DNA of 6,331 nucleotides, from assembly GCA_028688235.1 (NCBI GenBank), contig JAQTYP010000212.1:1-6331 (forward strand). Reading direction: 5' to 3'. The notes under the pieces are model-generated. The model was not told the DNA's origin and searched no databases. It saw nothing but the letters and a program-made list of their open reading frames with translations. Origin of the DNA: Methylomonas sp. GTDB taxonomy: Bacteria > Pseudomonadota > Gammaproteobacteria > Methylococcales > Methylomonadaceae. Below, piece by piece: positions 5,220 to 6,331 of the stretch (positions within the stretch are counted from its first letter, which is position 1; the number at the start of each line of letters is the position of its first letter). The position numbers were made by a program, and so were the translations under genes.

Positions 5220-6331
5220 TTAGATTCGATTTTCGAAAGGTTCGACCGTGACGAATTCGCCGGCTTCCACACCGGCGCACTCACTGTCCAGGATGATGAG
5301 GCAATTTGCCTGACTGGCGACCTTGAGTTGATGCGAATCTTGGCGCCCCGCCGACATTACCGAATATTCGCCCGGTGCGATTTGAGTCAAAATACCGCGT
5401 TGGTATTCCTGTCGCCCTGGCGATTTACTCAATGGGTTTTCACATCGGGCGCGAAGTCGAATCGCAGTCGATGTTACGCCGCCTGCCAAGCGCCGTAAGG
5501 CGGGTTTGACGAATTGCTCGAAGGTAACTAGAACCGCAATCGGATTGCCGGGCAATCCAAAAAACCAACAGTTGTCGATTTTGCCAAAGGCTAAGGGTTT
5601 GCCGGGTTTGATCGCTAATTTCCAGAAATTAATCTGGCCGCATTTTTTCAGGATTTGTTCGACATAGTCGGCTTCGCCTACCGACGCGCCGCCGGTCGAA
5701 ATCAGCATATCGAAGGTTTTGGCCGCCCGGATCACTGTTTGCTCCAGGCGTTCAGGATCGTCTTCGACTATGCCTAAATCGGTGACCGATAACGATGGAT
5801 CGCTCAGTAGGCCGGCTAACAGATAGCGATTGCTGTCGTAGATTTGCCCCGGCTGCAATGTTTGACCCAAGGCGACCAATTCATCGCCGGTGGAAAAATA
5901 ACCAATCTTGATCCGCCGATAGACGTCTACTTTTTCAACGCCGGCCGCTGCAAGCAGCGCCAGATCGCGGGCAGTCAGTTGCTTGCCGGCAGTGAGCAGG
6001 ATGTCTTGTTTTTTGACATCGCTGCCTGCGGCCCTGATGTTTTTGAAGGGCTGGGTGTTGCCTGGAAGAGTGATGTTCTTACCGTCTACGGTGACTTGCT
6101 CTTGGGTAATGACACTGTCGGCAAAGTCCGGCACGACGGCGCCGGTAAAAATACGCACGCACTGTCGTTGGTCCGGCCGATCGGCGAAAGGCTTGCCCGC
6201 CCAGGAAGTGCCAACCAATTGCAACGTGAACGGCTGATTTTCGGCGATATCTTTGCTGGAAAAGGCGTAACCGTCCATGGCCGCGTTGCGTTCCGACGGG
6301 ATATCGATGGTCGAAATAACGCTTTTGGCCA
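5220..6331 (-). CDS. moeA: Molybdopterin molybdotransferase MoeA (N-terminus cut by window edge)
   Basis: MoeA inserts molybdate into adenylylated molybdopterin (delivered by the MogA/Cnx1G-type activity) to give molybdenum cofactor in the cytoplasm. 369 residues are visible; the family is usually 400-410, so about 40-55 N-terminal residues lie right of the window. The frame is open to the edge, and an internal ATG at 6276-6278 is not the start: it is the Met of the conserved AAMDGYAF block, preceded in frame by IDIPSERN, as in other MoeA proteins. Further signatures are GYFSTGDELV (about 5873-5902), ISTGGASVGEADY (about 5665-5702), the KPGKPLAFGK block and GLPGNPIAVLVTFEQFVKP (about 5510-5565), then a small C-terminal domain IV ending in VTVEPFENRI. 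All motifs are intact, so the enzyme should be functional. It converges on the porin gene with a 3-bp gap. Its relation to the other genes here is positional only. Confidence 0.95.
   Translation of the reverse strand, partial: AKSVISTIDIPSERNAAMDGYAFSSKDIAENQPFTLQLVGTSWAGKPFADRPDQRQCVRIFTGAVVPDFADSVITQEQVTVDGKNITLPGNTQPFKNIRAAGSDVKKQDILLTAGKQLTARDLALLAAAGVEKVDVYRRIKIGYFSTGDELVALGQTLQPGQIYDSNRYLLAGLLSDPSLSVTDLGIVEDDPERLEQTVIRAAKTFDMLISTGGASVGEADYVEQILKKCGQINFWKLAIKPGKPLAFGKIDNCWFFGLPGNPIAVLVTFEQFVKPALRRLAGGVTSTAIRLRARCENPLSKSPGRQEYQRGILTQIAPGEYSVMSAGRQDSHQLKVASQANCLIILDSECAGVEAGEFVTVEPFENRI

Noticed and set aside
5203..5235. Near-repeat AGATTCAATTT / AGATTCGATTTT at the convergent junction as an attachment site
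   Set aside because: Imperfect, about 11 bp, both halves lie in coding sequence for the two conserved C-termini, and there is no integrase or inserted DNA nearby.
5258..5277. CGCCGG...CCGGCG hairpin near the convergent junction as a terminator
   Set aside because: No T-tract follows on either strand and it is inside moeA coding sequence.
5542..5558. GGATTGCC-G-GGCAATCC, 8-bp arms with 1-bp centre in moeA
   Set aside because: It falls exactly on the codons of the conserved LPGNPI motif of MoeA, whose codon choice produces the palindrome; no need for another explanation.

Overview
The window looks like a chromosomal segment from a gammaproteobacterium. The best markers are a dksA-gluQ pair, a DUF3581-type protein (a family I know mainly from Gammaproteobacteria), a DcaP-like porin and a moeA. 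The base composition is balanced, and the protein style makes me lean towards a methanotroph-type lineage such as Methylococcales, but that is an impression and not a demonstrated placement. There are no transposases, integrases, CRISPR arrays, rRNA or tRNA genes. Almost all sequence is coding.

Layout, left to right. Bases 1-395 (minus) are the N-terminal part of gluQ, cut by the window edge, lying 2 bp downstream of dksA (398-820, minus). A 110-bp divergent promoter region (821-930) separates dksA from a rightward cluster. That cluster holds a fold-type I PLP aminotransferase (931-2094), a single-domain rhodanese (2085-2408, overlapping it by 10 bp) and a DUF3581 protein (2422-3144). A 170-bp non-coding stretch (3145-3314) with several inverted repeats follows. 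It leads into a second rightward pair: a lipoprotein with a C-terminal CxxCH haem site resembling class II cytochromes c / c' (3315-3782), then a DcaP-like trimeric porin with an N-terminal coiled coil (3795-5216). The window ends with moeA on the minus strand (5220 to the right edge, N-terminus cut), convergent with the porin at only 3 bp.

Functionally there are four blocks: stringent-response transcription control plus tRNA modification (dksA-gluQ); an amino-group / sulfur-transfer / unknown operon; an envelope pair of haem lipoprotein and porin; and molybdenum cofactor synthesis. Most genes are ordinary housekeeping. The less ordinary points are: gluQ has no ATG/GTG/TTG start; the DUF3581 protein carries a MaoC-hydratase-like Asp-x-Asn-Pro-x-His motif; the leader at 3190-3308 could fold in two mutually exclusive ways, one masking the lipoprotein's ribosome-binding site; a 26-codon ORF ends in an ATGA overlap with that lipoprotein; and the two divergent promoters have initiation regions that suggest ppGpp/DksA and nucleotide sensitivity. 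I did not find a clear-cut new defence or mobile system.
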